Made by a program: the position numbers and the translations under genes. From Cryptomeria japonica (Eukaryota > Streptophyta > Pinopsida > Cupressales > Cupressaceae): a DNA stretch of 64,000 nucleotides. This document shows, piece by piece, positions 34,279 to 45,343 of this stretch. Each line of letters starts with the position of its first letter. Position 1 is the stretch's first letter. The notes under the pieces are model-generated. The model was given only the letters and a program-made list of their open reading frames with translations. It was not told the origin of the DNA and made no database searches. The DNA is taken from contig NC_081412.1 of assembly GCF_030272615.1 (NCBI RefSeq), positions 344,531,870-344,595,869 of the forward strand, in the 5' to 3' direction.

Positions 34279-34740
34279 TAGAATGTGTTTCATCTAGACT
34301 ACCTAGGTACAATTCATATACGCTACAACATATTCAGCTTCAATAGTTGACTATGATATACAACTTTTTTTCTTTCTACTCCAAGATACAAGCCTTCCTC
34401 CAAGAAAAATGCATCTCTGGTTGTACTCTTCATGTCATCAAAATTTCCTGCCCAGTCTGCATCTATATAGACTTTCAAATCAAAGTTACCTGCATATGGA
34501 TACCATAATCCATAATCAATTGTACCTTTCAAATATCTAAATATCCTTTTAGTTGCTACCATGTGTGTCTCCTTCAAGTTCTTCTGAAATCTGGCAACTA
34601 ATCCAACTGCATGAGCAATGTCCGGTCTGCTATGAACAACATAATGTAGCTTCCCTATCATAGACCTATACTCCTTTTCATCCATAGATGATGATCCTCC
34701 GTAGATATTTTACAACCTGTAACCATTGGTATCCCAATTG
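34279..34740 (-). pseudogene. copia B RNase H, N-terminal part
   Basis: The minus strand reads EKEYRSMIGKLHYVVHSRPD, then KRIFRYLKGTIDYGLWY, and the RNase H start VYIDADWAGNFDDMKSTT (catalytic Asp of DADWAG present). Then, after a frame change near 34340, comes STIEAEYV (catalytic Glu) and MKHILEG up to the array. The two halves together cover the whole RNase H. Confidence 0.9.
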
Positions 34741-35560
34741 GTTTACAATCTCCCATTCCAAATGTTTTCAATACCTCTTTCACATATTTGGATTGTGTGA
34801 TAAAGATACCACTCTTCATTTGTTGAATTTGCAAACCTATAAAGAATTTTATCTCTCCTACCAGAGACATCTCAAATTCACTTTTCATCTCATTTGCAAA
34901 GTCATCACACATGTCATCATTGCCTCCAAAAATAATATCATCCACAAATACCTCACCAACCAGTATCTTATCTCCTTCAGTCTTGAGATATATATTGGTG
35001 TCTTCACTGGTTCTCTGAAAACCTATCTTCACCAAGTGTTAATGTAGTCTTTTATACCATGCTCTAGGTGCTTGCTTCAAACCGTATAGTGCCTTGTGTA
35101 GTTTGCACACCATATCCTTTCCATCAATCAAAGCATAACCATCTAGTTGTTCAATGAAGACTTCCTCTTCCAGTATTCCATTTAGAAATGTTGACTTCAC
35201 ATCCATCTGATAAAATTTGAATCCTCTATATGCTGAAAATGCAAGTAGAGTCCTAACACCTTCCAATCTAGCAACTGGTGTAAATATCTTGCCATAGTCT
35301 TCTCTTTCTTTGTGTGCATAACCTTTGCATACTAGTCTGGCTTTGTTTCTAACTACTAATCCATCTTCATTTAGGTTATTTATGAATACCCATATAGTAC
35401 CTATTACATTTTTGTTCATCGGTCTAGGTACTAGTGTCCATGTATTTTTCTTCTCAATTTTGGTCAAGATTTTCTTCCATAGTGTTGAGCCAGTGATCAT
35501 CTCCAAAATATTCCTTTGTTGTTCTAGGCTCAATAGTGGAGATCATACAAGAATTCTCTC
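34741..35560 (-). pseudogene. copia B reverse transcriptase
   Basis: Two overlapping frames on the minus strand cover the copia RT. The first (35533-35039) has WTLVPRPMNKNVIGTIWVF, RLVCKGYAHKEREDYGKIF, FYQMDVKSTFLNGILEEEVF and LHKALYGLKQAPRAWYKRL. Its usual Ala in 'DVKTAFLNG' is Ser/Thr changed, but the Asp is kept. A stop and shift near 35040 lead to the second (35035-34741). This has GEVFVDDIIFGGNDD, the catalytic FVDD box, and LGEIKFFIGLQIQQ-like text. Close to complete, but broken. Confidence 0.9.
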
Positions 35561-36764
35561 TTATTCTTCTCCTAGTTAACACACCAGTATCTTTATCTCC
35601 AATAATCTGACCAAGATTATGGTTGAGTCTTACATACCTTAGAATAACATGATCATGATCTTCAGGTTCTTCTTCCTCGCTATCTTCATCTTCTATAGAA
35701 TCTACCTATTCTAGTTGAACTAGTGCTGCAACATTCATTTCACCAACTTCTGGCTTCACCGGTTCTAGTTCCAAAATCATAATGTAAGGTTCATCTTCCT
35801 TCTTCTCCTCACCAGTTTCTCCTGTATCTTCAGGACACTCATCCACATAGACATTAGCACTTTCAATGATCTTCTTTGTCCAATTGTTATAACATTTGTA
35901 AGCTTTGCTCTTGGTGGTGTAACCAAGAAATATGCCTTCATCACTCTTAGCATCAAAATTACCAACATAGTCACCTCTCTTGATAAAACATTTACTTCCA
36001 AAAATCTTAAAGTAAATGACATTAGGTGATCTACCATACCAGTATTCATAAGGAGTTTTATCCTTACCTCTTTTAACTAATATTTGGTTCATAGTGTAGA
36101 CAGTTGTGCTGGCAGCTTCTCTCCAAAACGTCTTAGCTACACCTCCTTGTATTAGCATAGTTCTTGCAGCTTCAACAACTAGCTGATTGTTCCTCTCTAT
36201 GATACCATTCTATTGTGGTGTCCTAGGTGCAAAAAGTTGCCTCTTAATTCCATTGTCTTCATAGTATCTAGTGAACTCCTCTGAAGTAAATTCACCACCT
36301 TGATCAGTTCTTAAGAACTTTATCTTCTTTCCACTTTCCTTTTTAGCTAAGGCCCTAAATTCCTTAAACTTGCTAAAGGCTTATGTTTTGTCCTTCAAGA
36401 ATGTGACCCACATCATTCTTGAGCAATCATAAGTGAAGATCATAAAATACTGATCACCTTGAATACTCCTAGTCCTTATTGGTCCACAGAGGTTTGTATG
36501 AACCAAATCTAGCAAATGTTCTGTTAAGAAAGATTTTCTCTTAAAAGTTGACGATGTCATCTTTTCTAACTGACATTCCTTACATAGAACATTCACCAGT
36601 TTGTCCAACTGAGGCAAACCTCTTATTGATTTGGACTTACTGACATTTACAATGCTATCAAAATTTACATGATAGAATCTCTAATGCCAAAGCCAACTAT
36701 CTTCTAGTTTTGCAATTAAGTAGCTATTGACTTTATAATTTAGGTGAAACAAGTTACCTTTTGT
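35561..36764 (-). pseudogene. copia B GAG-pre-integrase and integrase
   Basis: The minus strand reads MPQLDKLVNVLCKECQLEKM (zinc-binding region of GAG-pre-integrase), then VHTNLCGPIRTRSIQGDQYF and FTYDCSRMMWVTFLKDK near 36420-36617. The catalytic SDQGGEF-type stretch reads RTDQGGEFTSEEFTRYY near 36250-36310. Then come EAASTTVYTMNQILVKRGKD and GRSPNVIYFKIFGSKCFI, and the GIFLGYTTKSKAYKCYN C-terminal box (35706-36158). A stop and frame change occur near 36210 and 36380. The acidic linker EKKEDEPY follows. Confidence 0.85.
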
Positions 36765-36950
36765 CTATTTTCTAGTTGTAATCAGTTCACCTTTGCTTCC
36801 ATAGATTTTGCACATTCCATTCTTGAATTCTAGTGGATAACCTCTGTCATTGAGTTGAGCAACACTCAAAAGATTGTGTTTCAATCCTTCAACCCTGTAG
36901 ACATCATTTGCACTGCTCTTTCCATTAAAAGAGATGGTCATCTCAGCCAT
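36765..36950 (-). pseudogene. copia B protease C-terminal remnant
   Basis: The minus strand reads MTISFNGKSSANDVYRVEGL, then KHNLLSVAQLNDRGYPLEF, the end of a copia protease. The active-site part is missing because the element is cut at about 36950, where + strand chromovirus sequence starts. Confidence 0.8.
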
Positions 36951-36960
36951 GCAATTAAAG

Positions 36961-37480
36961 AAGGAAAGGAGAAGAGGAGGCCTAATCTATATGGTTGAAA
37001 TTGATGAAGGGAAGGAGGAAAATACCCCTTTCTTAAAATAATTCAAGGATGTTTTTCCAGAAGAATTACTTGGCTTACCCCCTAAAAGGAAGTTTGACTT
37101 TTCTATCGAAGTACTACCAGGAGCTGAACTAGTATCAAGGGCACCTTACCGAATGAACACAACTGAATTACAAGAGCTCAAAATTAAATTAGAGGAACTC
37201 TTAGTTAAAGGATTAATAAGACCAAGTGTATCACCATTGGGAGCACTAGTCTTGTTTGTTAAGAAGAAGGATGGAACCTTAAGACTATGCATCGAATATA
37301 GGATGTTGAACAAGGTCAATAAAGAATAGGTATCCCTTACCTCGAATAGAGGATCTTTTTGACCAAATGAAAGGAGCAAAAGTTTTCTCAAGGATAGACC
37401 TCTGATCAAGATACCATCAACTCAGAATTAAGGAGGAGGACATTCCAAGGATAGCTTTCAGGACTAGATATGGGCATTCC
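36961..37480 (+). pseudogene. chromovirus reverse transcriptase, internally deleted
   Basis: Readable from [20 protein letters not shown] through [20 protein letters not shown] and [15 protein letters not shown] (frame 1). A stop and shift near 37325 lead to [20 protein letters not shown] and RIDL-stop-SRYHQLRIKEED (TGA where CGA is expected), then FRTRYGH. At about 37478-37485 it jumps straight into the RNase H connection. About 130-150 residues of the palm and thumb, including the YxDD catalytic box, are absent, so it cannot polymerise. Confidence 0.88.
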
Positions 37481-39350
37481 AAATTTTGAAAGGGAAACTA
37501 ACTTCAGCATCCATTCTAAAAGTACCAAATCCGAATGGACACTTCACAGTCATAACTGATGCTTCTATTGAAGGTTTAGGAAGAGTACTTGTCCAAGATG
37601 AAGGGTTAGTAGCTTATGAATCCAGAAAGCTAAAGACTCATCAAGTCAATTATGCACCCCACGACTTAGAGTTGGTAGCGATTGTGCATGCCCTATAGAA
37701 ATGGAGACACTTCTTACTAGGGAAGCCCTTTGAGTTGAAGTCAGATAACCAAGGAATAAAATACATCTTTACCCAACCCCACTTTAATGCCAGACAAAGA
37801 AGGTGGTTAGAGTTTCTAAGTGAATATGATTTTGAAATTGAATATATTAAGGGGAAGGAAAATAGGGTGGCAGATGCTTTGAGTAGGAGGAGAAACTTGA
37901 TGACTATAGCAACATTCAAAACTTCTTTCAAAAGGCAAGTAATGGATGAGCAGGAACATGACCCATGGTATGAGCAAGTCAAATTGACTTTAGAACACGA
38001 TCCAACCGATCCTAAGATTGAAGGGTATACACAAGACAAAGATGGATTTCTTAGATTCAATAATAGAATCTATATTCCTAATTTAGGAGACTTAAGGGAA
38101 GTAGTCTTGTCAGAGGCTCACAATGCCCCTTATTCAAGGCACCTGGGAGTTAACAAACTTTATGCAGACCTAAAGAAGTTATACTTTTGGCAAGGGATGA
38201 AGAATGACATAGTCAAGTATGTGGCTAAATGTTTGGAGTGTCAAAGAGTAGAGGCGGAACATAGACATCCAACTGGATTATTATAGTTACATGATGTACC
38301 TCAACACAAGTGGCAAGTTATTAGCAAGGATTTTGTGCAAGGATTACCCATGTCACCTTCTAGGCATGATACAATAATGGTGGTAATTGACAAACTCACT
38401 AAGGTGGCACACTTTACACTAGGGAACCTGACAGATGATGCACCTACCTTGGCTAGGCATTTTGTTAAGGAAATATTTAGGTTGCATGGAATACCAAAGA
38501 AAATCATATCAGATAGAGATGCTAGATTCACTTCAAGGTTTTGGACAACTCTTCAATCAGCTCTGGGAACTCAACTAAATTTTAGCACTGCATACCATCC
38601 TAAAACCGATGGTCAAACAGAAAGGACAAATCAGATTTTGGAAGACCTACTTCGCATGTACTGCATGGACCAACAAAATGGGAAGAGTACCTACCTCTGG
38701 TAGAGTTTGCTTACAATAATACACATCAAACATATTTGGGAATGGCACCTTTCGAAGCATTTTATGGTAGACCATGTCGAACACCTTTGAGTTGGAATAG
38801 TCTTGAAGATAGAGTAATTGTTGGGCCAGATATGTTGAAGGAGATGGAAAGGAAAACTAAGGAAATTAAGCAAGGATTGAAGGAAGCCTCAGATAAGCAA
38901 AAAAGTTATGTAGACAAAAATAGGACACCAAGGGAGTTTGAGGTGGGAGAGAAAGTCTTCCTAAGAGCTAGGCCACACAAGAGTTCCATAAGATTTGGGA
39001 AAAAGACTAAGCTTGCACCTCGTTATGTTGGGCCTTTCAAAATTTTGGGAAGGATTAATCCAGTTGCATACCAGTTGGCCTTACCTCCCCAATTGAGCCG
39101 AATCCATGATGTCTTCCATGTATCTCTTCTTAAAAGGTATGTACCTGATGAGAAACACATTTTGAATTGGGATGCTTTACAGGTCTGGGAAATGGGAGGA
39201 ATAATGATAGAGCCATTCAAAATCTTGGAGAGGCGCCAGTGCCAGTTGCACAACAAAGAGGTTGATCAGTGAAAAGTACAATGGGACTAGTATGATGAGA
39301 AGAATGCCACATGGGAAGATACTAAGGAAATGCAGCAGTTGTTTCCTTTT
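37481..39350 (+). pseudogene. chromovirus RNase H, integrase and chromodomain-like tail
   Basis: RNase H: LKGKLTSASILKVPNPNGHF, VITDASIEGLGRVLVQDEG, ELVAIVHAL-stop-KWRHFLLG (TAG 37696), KYIFTQPHFNARQRRWLEFL and KGKENRVADALSRR. Integrase: HLGVNKLYADLKKLYFWQGM, the zinc-binding CLECQRVEAEH, HTIMV-type core (DTIMVVIDKLTKVAHF), ISDRDARFTSRFW and TAYHPKTDGQTERTNQ, so the D,D,E-type residues are largely present. TAG at 38284 and a frame change near 38660-38735 break it. The C-terminus has the GPFKILGRINPVAYQLALPP box. It ends with FKILERRQCQLHNKEVDQ-stop and NATWED-like text (39200-39330), a chromodomain-type ending that would target chromatin. Confidence 0.88.
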
Positions 39351-39415
39351 TTTTTTCAATCATTAACTATAGACTCTTTTGGATGCATTTAATAAGTGCA
39401 TCAGGATGATGCACA

Positions 39416-39432
39416 AATTAGGGGGGCGAGGA
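39416..39432 (+). other. polypurine tract of the chromovirus
   Basis: AAATTAGGGGGGCGAGGA lies directly before the LTR tip TGTCACAACC. Confidence 0.8.
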
Positions 39433-40362
39433 TGTCACAACCCTCCTTTATCACTTTTTGATTTAAATACAATTCTATTATATTTTTGGATAAGCTATTT
39501 AAATGATTGAATAAATGTTATAAAAATAATGAAAATAATAATACACACACACACACACACACATGGAGAATATACATTATTTTTATTTATTTATTTTCCA
39601 CTCCCAATTATGGCACATGTTGTAGGAAGAATAAGAAGCTTATAGATGAATCTCCACCACCTTGCATGTAGCTCCCCCCACTAAGTTTAATCAATTTACA
39701 TGAGTCCAATATTGGAAAAGAATCTCTTTTTTTAATTAAATTTTCTAGATAGTGGAATGGAGGGAATTTTCTTATAAAATTGTATGCAAGTTTCAAAGAA
39801 GGGAGTTGATTATGTTTTTTTGAAGGAAATTTCCGAGGTTTTAGAAGTAGATCTTCTTTGGTAGTCTCATTTTCGTTGCAAGAATTTTAAGTTGTTGTTT
39901 GAAGGATTTCTCTCAAGTTGCAAGGAAGGATCAAAAGGATAACCAGTGGATTCAACATCAAGCTCGATAAACCAGGTTCTCTCCTTGTTATTTCACATTC
40001 ACTTATGAGGAATTTGTATTATCAAAAAAAAAATAGTTATAGATCTTCCTTTATATAAAGAAATTTTTTTATTAGATTGTAAATCTTTTATTTAGGGATA
40101 AATAATAATGATAATGCTTTCATATAGTGCATGTAAAAGATAGTTATTTATTTATTTTATTTCCCTTAAGAAAATATGCACATGATCTTGCTTTTTGTTT
40201 TTTTCAAAGATTTTAGCAAAAAAAATCATATTCCTTTAATTGTTTAAAATCTCTTTTTTTGAGATTAAAATTCTTCCCTGTGTGATTTGAATCTTTATCT
40301 TTATCTCTTCCCTCCAATTCATTTCTCTGGTTCTTCAAATGGAAATCTGAATCTCATTCTTT

Positions 40363-40690
40363 AATCTCTCTGTGATTATTAGTTAAATAATTCTTTCTGT
40401 GATTATTAGTTAAACAAATCTCTCTGTGATTATTAGTTAAATAATTCTTTCTGTGATTATTAGCTAAACAAATCTCTCTATGATTATTAGTTAAATAAAT
40501 CTCTCAGTGATTATTAGTTAAATAAATCTCCCTGTTAGATCTCTTTGTGAATATTAGTTGAATAAAATCTTCCTGTGAATACTGGAAATAAACAATCTTC
40601 TTGTGAATACTGGAAATAAATAATCTCCCTGTGAAAATTGGAAATAAACTCTCTATCCCCCTGTGAATACTGGAAATATTAACCTCCTGT
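40363..40690 (+). repeat. degenerate ~27 bp minisatellite
   Basis: About a dozen units of the type TCTCTGTGATTATTAGTTAA, the first ones separated by ATAATTCTT or ACAAATC. They change midway to CTGTGAATACTGGAAATAAA units (from about 40560). Confidence 0.85.
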
Positions 40691-40854
40691 TACTGTAAAA
40701 TCAATCCAATACAATTGTTTGATTATTTATTTTATTCATGTTCTTATTTTCATAAATGAATACTCTTTATATATATATATATATATATATATTAAATTTA
40801 TTTTGAATGTTAAAGATATATTAATGTCGCCAGAGATTAATATGACACGGCCTC

Positions 40855-41100
40855 AAAAAAAAATTCGCATAATGCATGGCGTACAGGGGGCGGTTATTGT
40901 AACCACCGGAGGGGGGCAGTGGTACCCTCCACTACCCCTACGGTCACTATCACGGTAGTGGCCATAGGGGAGTGGGGGGCCCGCAGTGTCCCCTCAACCC
41001 TACGGGCCTGTGCATGCAGGACCGCAGGGGTGATGGGACCCGTGGTCCCCACCCCGCCCCCCCCTTATTTGCTATAAAAAAAAAAAAAAAAAAAAAAAAC
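40855..41100 (+). promoter_or_regulatory. GC-rich block, TATA box and A tract in the chromovirus LTR
   Basis: A sharp GC-rich, CpG-containing island in AT-rich DNA with short inverted words (GTGGTACC, GGTAGTGG). It is followed by GCTATAAAA (TATA at 41073) and a run of A to 41100. Position and content suit an LTR core promoter; this is an inference. Confidence 0.5.
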
Positions 41101-42699
41101 AATTCGCCCTTTTTCTTTATATATTCCTTTTAAAATTTCAATTTGGAATTTTAGCAATTACTTTGGGTTAAATTTTAAGTTAATTGCTAATAATTATTTT
41201 AGTTTAAATTTTAAGTTTAATTGTTAATAATTGCAATTTAGGAAATGTTAATTCTTTCCTTAGTATAAATTTTAAGTTATTGATTTTAACTTAGAAAAAA
41301 TTTATAAATATTGGGGATTATTGTGTAGTACATTCATAATTAATTTATCCTTAGTAAATTTTATATTCGTAAATTATATTATATCATATTCTTTTAATTA
41401 GAGTTATTCAATCCATTTAAGATCCATTGGGGCACTTAGTTGGCCTTTAGCAATTAATTCACATTAATATGATTTGAATCGAATGCCTAAATTAATCACT
41501 ATTTTTGGATTGCTTAATCATGCACGCAAGTTACACTATTCTTATATCATGCAAATTACTTATAGATTAACTACATTTATCGACGTTATCATCTGCATGC
41601 AAGTACACATGTAATTATTAATATGCAAGTTTTCATATGCAAGTTATATTTCAAGTTATGGTTTTTATTCTACGTAATTCATCAAGTAGTTATTTCAATC
41701 AATTAAAATTATGCACGTTCAATTAGTAATTATTTTCAAGCATGATGTTTTCATAGCTTCTTAGTTAGAAAACTAAATAAAGGAAGATGGAAACCAAAAC
41801 CTAGTAGCGTTCAGTATATACGGTGCCTCTGGGTCACGCTTACGGGTAATGCCATCATGTTGAACTACTGCACTTAAAGCCTAATAAAGCTACATCAATG
41901 ACGTCTGTGGCATTGTCCCTATAAATCGTCTAAGAGTAATAAGGGACACTTGGAAGTTAAAATCCAAGGGGCGGGTAATCCCCCTTGGATCGACAATCTA
42001 ATAAGATAATTTTCAAATGATTTTACATCTGTTGAGTTAAACCATAGTAAACCCCCTTTAGGGTTGGTTAAGTAAGATGCTTTTATGAAATTAATTTTTG
42101 AAGAGATATTGGTAATCGACAATTTGGTCAAGGGTGATGCTTATGATAGGTGTTAGGATGCAGTTGTTTTAGGCCACAAACAATAGGCCATCTTGAGCCT
42201 TTGTTTAAGTGCTACCACCATGGGTAGCAACCGTAGAGAAACTATCTAGGACATTGACCCTAGAAAGGGTTGCGTACCCACTAATTAGTTTACATCAAAC
42301 CTTAGAGTAGAAAATAGAACTACATATTCTACACCTTGATCCTGTGCTGAAATGGGTATGTAGGCAGTCTTGGGATGGAGTTGTCCCTAGTACTTAGGCG
42401 TTTGTGGGTGGGGTCTAGGCTTGGTATAGAAAGATTGAATAGAATCCTAATTTGAAAGATAATTAAAATGGAAAAAGTAATTCAGTGCATACTCGAAAGG
42501 AATCCCATATGGATTCGCTTGACTTCCTGAGGCTTTAAGCCAAATTTCGAGGCAGAAATCAAGCTTGTATTATGTTATTTAATTACTCCTAAGGACGACG
42601 ACCTTGGTGCACTTCTGTTAGAAGAGTGTAGTACTTAGTGAGTGGCTCAGGACCCGAATGGTCTCGATGAGTCTAATTCTCTGGCCAGAGTACCTCCTA

Positions 42700-42850
42700 T
42701 CTTGATTGGATAGATGCCTACCCCGTATGGGTAGATGCCTATCCCGTATTGGATAGATGAAATCTTATATCCCGTATGGACAAATGCCTAACCCGTATGG
42801 TTAGATGCTCATTTCGGATGGATGAATGCCTAATCCAAATGGATGGATGC
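42700..42850 (+). repeat. ~22 bp minisatellite (GGATAGATGCCTA-CCCGTAT)
   Basis: Six or seven imperfect units of the form CCCGTATGGATAGATGCCTA. Confidence 0.8.
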
Positions 42851-42942
42851 CTAGAGTATGCAATTGAATCAAACATAATGATTAAATTAAACAAAAAAAA
42901 GAATGGTCAATTTTGTTGAGTTAATTATGGTGGGTTATTACA

Positions 42943-43499
42943 AGTCAGGTCGGTAGCATAAACCCTAAACCCTAAGCATCTTAGGTTTACAACACAGGTG
43001 GTCCATTCCCGACCATCCAAACACATTGCATAGAGTATTAAAAATTTAAATAGATCACAAGACAATCTACATCGTTCATTCATCACCACACTTGGGAATT
43101 AGTAACCCATCACGCTTTCTTCTCATACCACTAAGAAGAATGATCATTCCTGAGGTAGACTCCAAACACAATCGATCTTCTCATACCTCAATCCTTCACA
43201 CGCACAAGGTTGACATGGCACCTCGATCTCATTTACATCTCTTAGCTAACTCATCATAGAGTATCATTAGTTGCATCGTACAAGCTGGATCGCCAAACTG
43301 ATAACCATAGAGCTGAGACTACCAATCGGTAGTCACACTTAGTGAAACCCTGACACTAGTTCACTTCATCTCTTCATACCAGTTCACCAACTTCTTTCAA
43401 TCTGGACACCGGTTCTCTTACACTTATTGACATCAATGAAAACATACATTATCATCATATCAACATGTCGGTTCATCATATGCCAATGATATCCAACAT
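42943..43499 (-). repeat. copia-type LTR fragment
   Basis: On the minus strand it starts TGTTGGATATCATTGGCATA (tip 43499) and continues with the ACCGGT-rich text typical of the copia LTRs in this window (AGAGAACCGGTGTCC near 43400). It stops where the chromovirus LTR ends. No internal region is attached. AACCCTAAACCCTAA near 42960 is inside this piece. Confidence 0.5.
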
Positions 43500-43608
43500 A
43501 TATGTATATGTATACTAGTATACATTTAAATGTCTAAAGTTATTAAATCAACATGTTAAAACTATTGCTCAAGTGTATTTGTGTAAATAGACACATGTAT
43601 ATATTTAT

Positions 43609-43616
<8 letters not shown>

Positions 43617-43687
<71 letters not shown>
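43617..43687. repeat. (TA)n microsatellite, ~71 bp
   Basis: Uninterrupted AT dinucleotides. Confidence 0.97.
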
Positions 43688-43689
<2 letters not shown>

Positions 43690-43854
43690 AAAATCTTTAC
43701 TCTCTGCATTATAGAACTACAATCAGATTATGAAATAGAATGAAAGTTACATTATTTAATACCCAGCTACATGTATGTGTGTGTGTGTATTAAAATACTT
43801 AATAAACATTTAAATCCCCGTATTAATGCAAATATGAATATAACTTCATGTTGT

Positions 43855-44003
43855 AGGTATATATATGTATATATATACATATGTATATATATGTATGTAT
43901 ATATGTATATGTATATATTATATGCGTATATATATATATATATTATATGTATATATATACATATATACATACATATATATACATATAATATATATATATA
44001 TAT
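43855..44003. repeat. compound TA/TATG/TACA microsatellite
   Basis: Mixed TATATATG, TACATA and TATA units with large self-complementarity. Any frame through it gives only a YIYI-type artefact. Confidence 0.9.
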
Positions 44004-44049
44004 TACCAAACTATTCTAAAAAAATTAAAATTAAAACAACAGTATTCAT

Positions 44050-45343
44050 CTACAGCTCGGGATGGGAGAGTTGTAGGCTCTACCCCATCCCTCGTGGGGA
44101 TTGGCACACGCAGTGTGCCATGACCCACACAATGGGCCACACCCATGACCCATTGTGTGGGCCGTGACCCACCGGTGGTCACAGCCACCTAGTGCTCAAC
44201 CCTCCCTCATCCGCCCTGAGCAACAAACGTCGCCCTTCTCTCCACGACCGCCCTTCTCTCTATCGCTGCCCTCCTCTCTGCCGATACCTGTAACACAAGG
44301 GTCGACCACCATGGGAAATCACTCGGCCCCACTCAGGTGATCCGCCTCTAGCCTGCAACACAAATAAATATATATATGAAAGAGAAGCACAAGAGAATGC
44401 CCTAACTTAATAATAAGTTAGGGCACATTAAAAAAGGGCCCAATAAAATATGATTATAAAAATAGGTTTATTTCTGTATGAAATAGAATATGAAAGAGGG
44501 GGACTTAAAATTAGAATAAAGAAAAGGGGGCAAACCCCATTTCAAAAGTAGGAATTTTATAATAGCTTATTTAGAGTCATTTTTTTATATAAGAGGAAAT
44601 TTATTTTGGTGTGGAGTGTCAAGGTATAAGAGAATAAATGAAGTTTATATTTTCTTGTTTAGATAATCATATATATATATATATATATATATTCTATGAA
44701 CATTTATTAATGGGTACTTTATATATATATATTTTTAATTAATATTAATACAAGGGAGATTTGTCTTCAATAATGGAAGATTTATTTTTTAATGATTTAG
44801 TTAATTTAATGATGTTTGGAAATTTTCATTTATTGCCTAATTAATTGATATTAATACAAAGAATTTGTATTAATGTTAATTTAATGGATTTTGGGAATTA
44901 TTTAAAAATATAAGGAAATAATATTAACTCTATTATAATTATAATTATAGATTGAATTTGGGGAATTAATTAATTATAAAGGTTGTGTTGACTTTATAGG
45001 ATTAATTTATTCAACTTAGTTAATGGAAATTATTGTAAATGTTAAGTAATTAAAATATAATTTATTAGGAACTATATTCAATATTATTGGATGGTTTCCA
45101 ACACTTAGATAAAATCCAATTTATTGATTATTAATCGCTTAGGAGCTTGGGAAGAGTCCTTAGCCTCCTAGTTAAATTAAATAATTTACCACTCGCACTA
45201 TAGGCCCTTTCATATTGACACTTAAGATATACTCTAGTGAAACTAATTAAGTTACCACATCTATTTAAATGTAAAACACAAGTAATTTAGTGTTATTTAG
45301 AAAAAAAAATGTTGTGTTTTTGCCCAAAAGTTTGGGCATCACA
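44050..45343 (-). repeat. gypsy-like LTR E, minus orientation (left end unresolved)
   Basis: On the minus strand the tip is TGTGATGCCC at 45343, with a terminal palindrome TGCCCAAAAGTTTGGGCA (45321-45338). The body is AT-rich, with (TA)n at 44668-44691 and then a GC-rich block (44050-44340). The block is followed by AT repeats, the same plan as LTR F at 55390. No PPT is evident beyond the tip. Confidence 0.5.
44103..44161. repeat. paired inverted repeats in the GC block of LTR E
   Basis: GGCACAC and GTGTGCC (44103-44119, loop GCA). A perfect 13 bp pair CCCACACAATGGG and CCCATTGTGTGGG follows (44124-44136 with 44149-44161). Confidence 0.85.

Larger units (their letters stand above)
15416..36950 (-). 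mobile_element. Ty1/copia element B, interrupted by the tandem array
   Basis: The order on the minus strand is protease remnant (36950), integrase, RT, RNase H up to 34279, then a 16.8 kb insertion. RNase H finishes at 17437-17159, followed by PPT and 3' LTR. The RNase H frame is continuous across the insertion once one CCTTC copy is discounted. The 5' end (gag, PBS, 5' LTR) is lost at about 36950, where an unrelated + strand chromovirus begins. Confidence 0.88.
36951..42942 (+). mobile_element. 5'-truncated Ty3/gypsy chromovirus
   Basis: The + strand starts inside the polyprotein just before RT and runs through RT, RNase H, integrase and a chromodomain-like tail to a PPT and a long 3' LTR. 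There is no gag, protease, PBS or 5' LTR. The left junction with copia B has no LTR tip, so it reflects a deletion or illegitimate recombination rather than simple insertion. The right end is set at ...GGGTTATTACA (42942), an inference. Confidence 0.8.
39433..42942 (+). repeat. 3' LTR of the chromovirus (~3.5 kb, right end inferred)
   Basis: It starts TGTCACAACCCTCC. It contains an (AC)n run (39543-39562), the minisatellite at 40363-40690, a TA microsatellite (40770-40793), and a GC block ending in TATAAAA and a 26 bp A tract. It also holds the second minisatellite (42700-42850). The end ...GGGTTATTACA is the best terminal CA before copia-like sequence begins. No ORF of interest lies inside. 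Confidence 0.6.

Noticed and set aside
42959-42978. Telomere-like AACCCTAAACCCTAA
   Set aside because: Only about two units, inside a copia LTR fragment; too short for an interstitial telomeric array.
43617-44019. ORFs rich in YIYI/YICI across the microsatellites
   Set aside because: They arise from TA/TATG repeats in every frame and have no other support.
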